Positions 63,501 through 64,000 of a stretch of 64,000 nucleotides of DNA are shown here, in pieces. Numbering within the stretch: the first letter of the stretch is position 1; every line of letters begins with the position of its first letter. This DNA comes from Trichoplax sp. H2 (lineage: Eukaryota > Placozoa > Uniplacotomia > Trichoplacea). The stretch lies in assembly GCA_003344405.1 (NCBI GenBank), contig NOWV01000190.1, positions 83,696-147,695 of the forward strand, in the 5' to 3' direction. The notes beneath the pieces were generated by a model. That model did not search any database and was not told the origin of the DNA. It was given only the letters and a program-made list of their open reading frames with translations. Made by a program: the position numbers and the translations under genes.

Positions 63501-64000
63501 CTATAATGGTACTGATTTAGCAACATGACCCGTCAAGTCTATAGCATAGACGAAAAAATTTGATTTAACCAAGTCGTAACGTTTATTTAACCAGTTTTAT
63601 GAATACCAGGTGATGATGAAGCAGTTGTTGACAATTTAATAGTACTGTATGAATATTTAGTTTAGGATCATTGTCACAAAACAGCTTTGCAACAAGATAA
63701 CGAAATATACGATCAATAAGTCAATTCCTTGAACCACGTATCAAGGAACGATATCTGCACTATCACAGGCACTTTTGCTCTACTAGCAGACTACACAAAG
63801 ACTTAAACGCCTCGTATTTTACATTAAACACTAAGTTTGAGAATTCTCTTTATTTCACGATATACTGCATTTATATACTATTCCTTAATAGTTCATGAGT
63901 CATAGTTAGTACGATTAACTTTGGAATCATTTACTGAATTAGATATTAATTTTAGCTACTGCTCCCTTAATGCAGACAACAGTATTTACGAACATAGATA
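54592..64000. other. Gene desert
   Basis: Over 9 kb of AT-rich sequence with only short frames (for example 61220-61405 plus and 62354-62569 minus) made of low-complexity hydrophobic residues. I see no splice-bounded coding island, RNA gene or mobile element. It may hold regulatory sequence for the divergent flank of the GPCR, but nothing specific can be named. Confidence 0.55.

Overview
The window is eukaryotic and almost certainly from an early-branching metazoan. It is AT-rich, has two 20-base N gaps, and carries genes broken by many short GT-AG introns (about 60-350 nt). It encodes animal-type proteins: two P5B transport ATPases (ATP13A family), an APAF1-like NB-ARC/propeller protein, a rhodopsin-class GPCR and Sel1-repeat proteins. 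This fits a placozoan such as Trichoplax, but the species is an inference. No rRNA, tRNA, CRISPR array or intact transposon was recognised.

Layout. 1-4044: non-coding, with degenerate tandem repeats and one arm of a long inverted repeat. 4045-11886 (+): a 33-exon P5B-ATPase; its N-terminal exon is unresolved. 11887-15207: non-coding, with the second arm of the inverted repeat. 15208-23307 (+): a second P5B-ATPase with the same exon boundaries and intron phases. 23308-25302: gapped sequence with an apparent assembly duplication. 25303-30457 (-): an APAF1-like gene in at least 13 exons. 30458-34830: no complete gene; orphan exon-like ORFs and a recent 184-bp tandem duplication. 34831-36501 (+) and 38196-39845 (-): two single-exon Sel1-repeat genes, tail to tail, the second with an N-myristoylation motif. 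A 52-codon one-helix membrane ORF (38020-38178, -) follows the second one after 17 bases. 42434-43792: a 78-bp minisatellite, 26 codons per unit and partly open. 43793-53415: mostly empty, with a dispersed repeat pair and two candidate exons. 53416-54591 (-): an intronless class A GPCR. 54592-64000: no gene seen.

The two ATPases probably act in endolysosomal membranes, where characterised P5B pumps export polyamines. Comparing the tandem copies is the most informative result here. The downstream copy keeps every family signature. The upstream copy keeps catalytic DKTGT, TGES, KGAPE and GDGAND but has PPQLP for PPALP, TGDH for TGDN and GAP for GDP. The GPCR also departs from its family, with ARY for DRY and NPIVC for NPxxY. 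Exons were called by hand from splice-site phase and paralogue comparison; the summed lengths of the upstream ATPase (1074 codons plus stop) and of the resolved part of the downstream one (1000 codons plus stop) are divisible by three.
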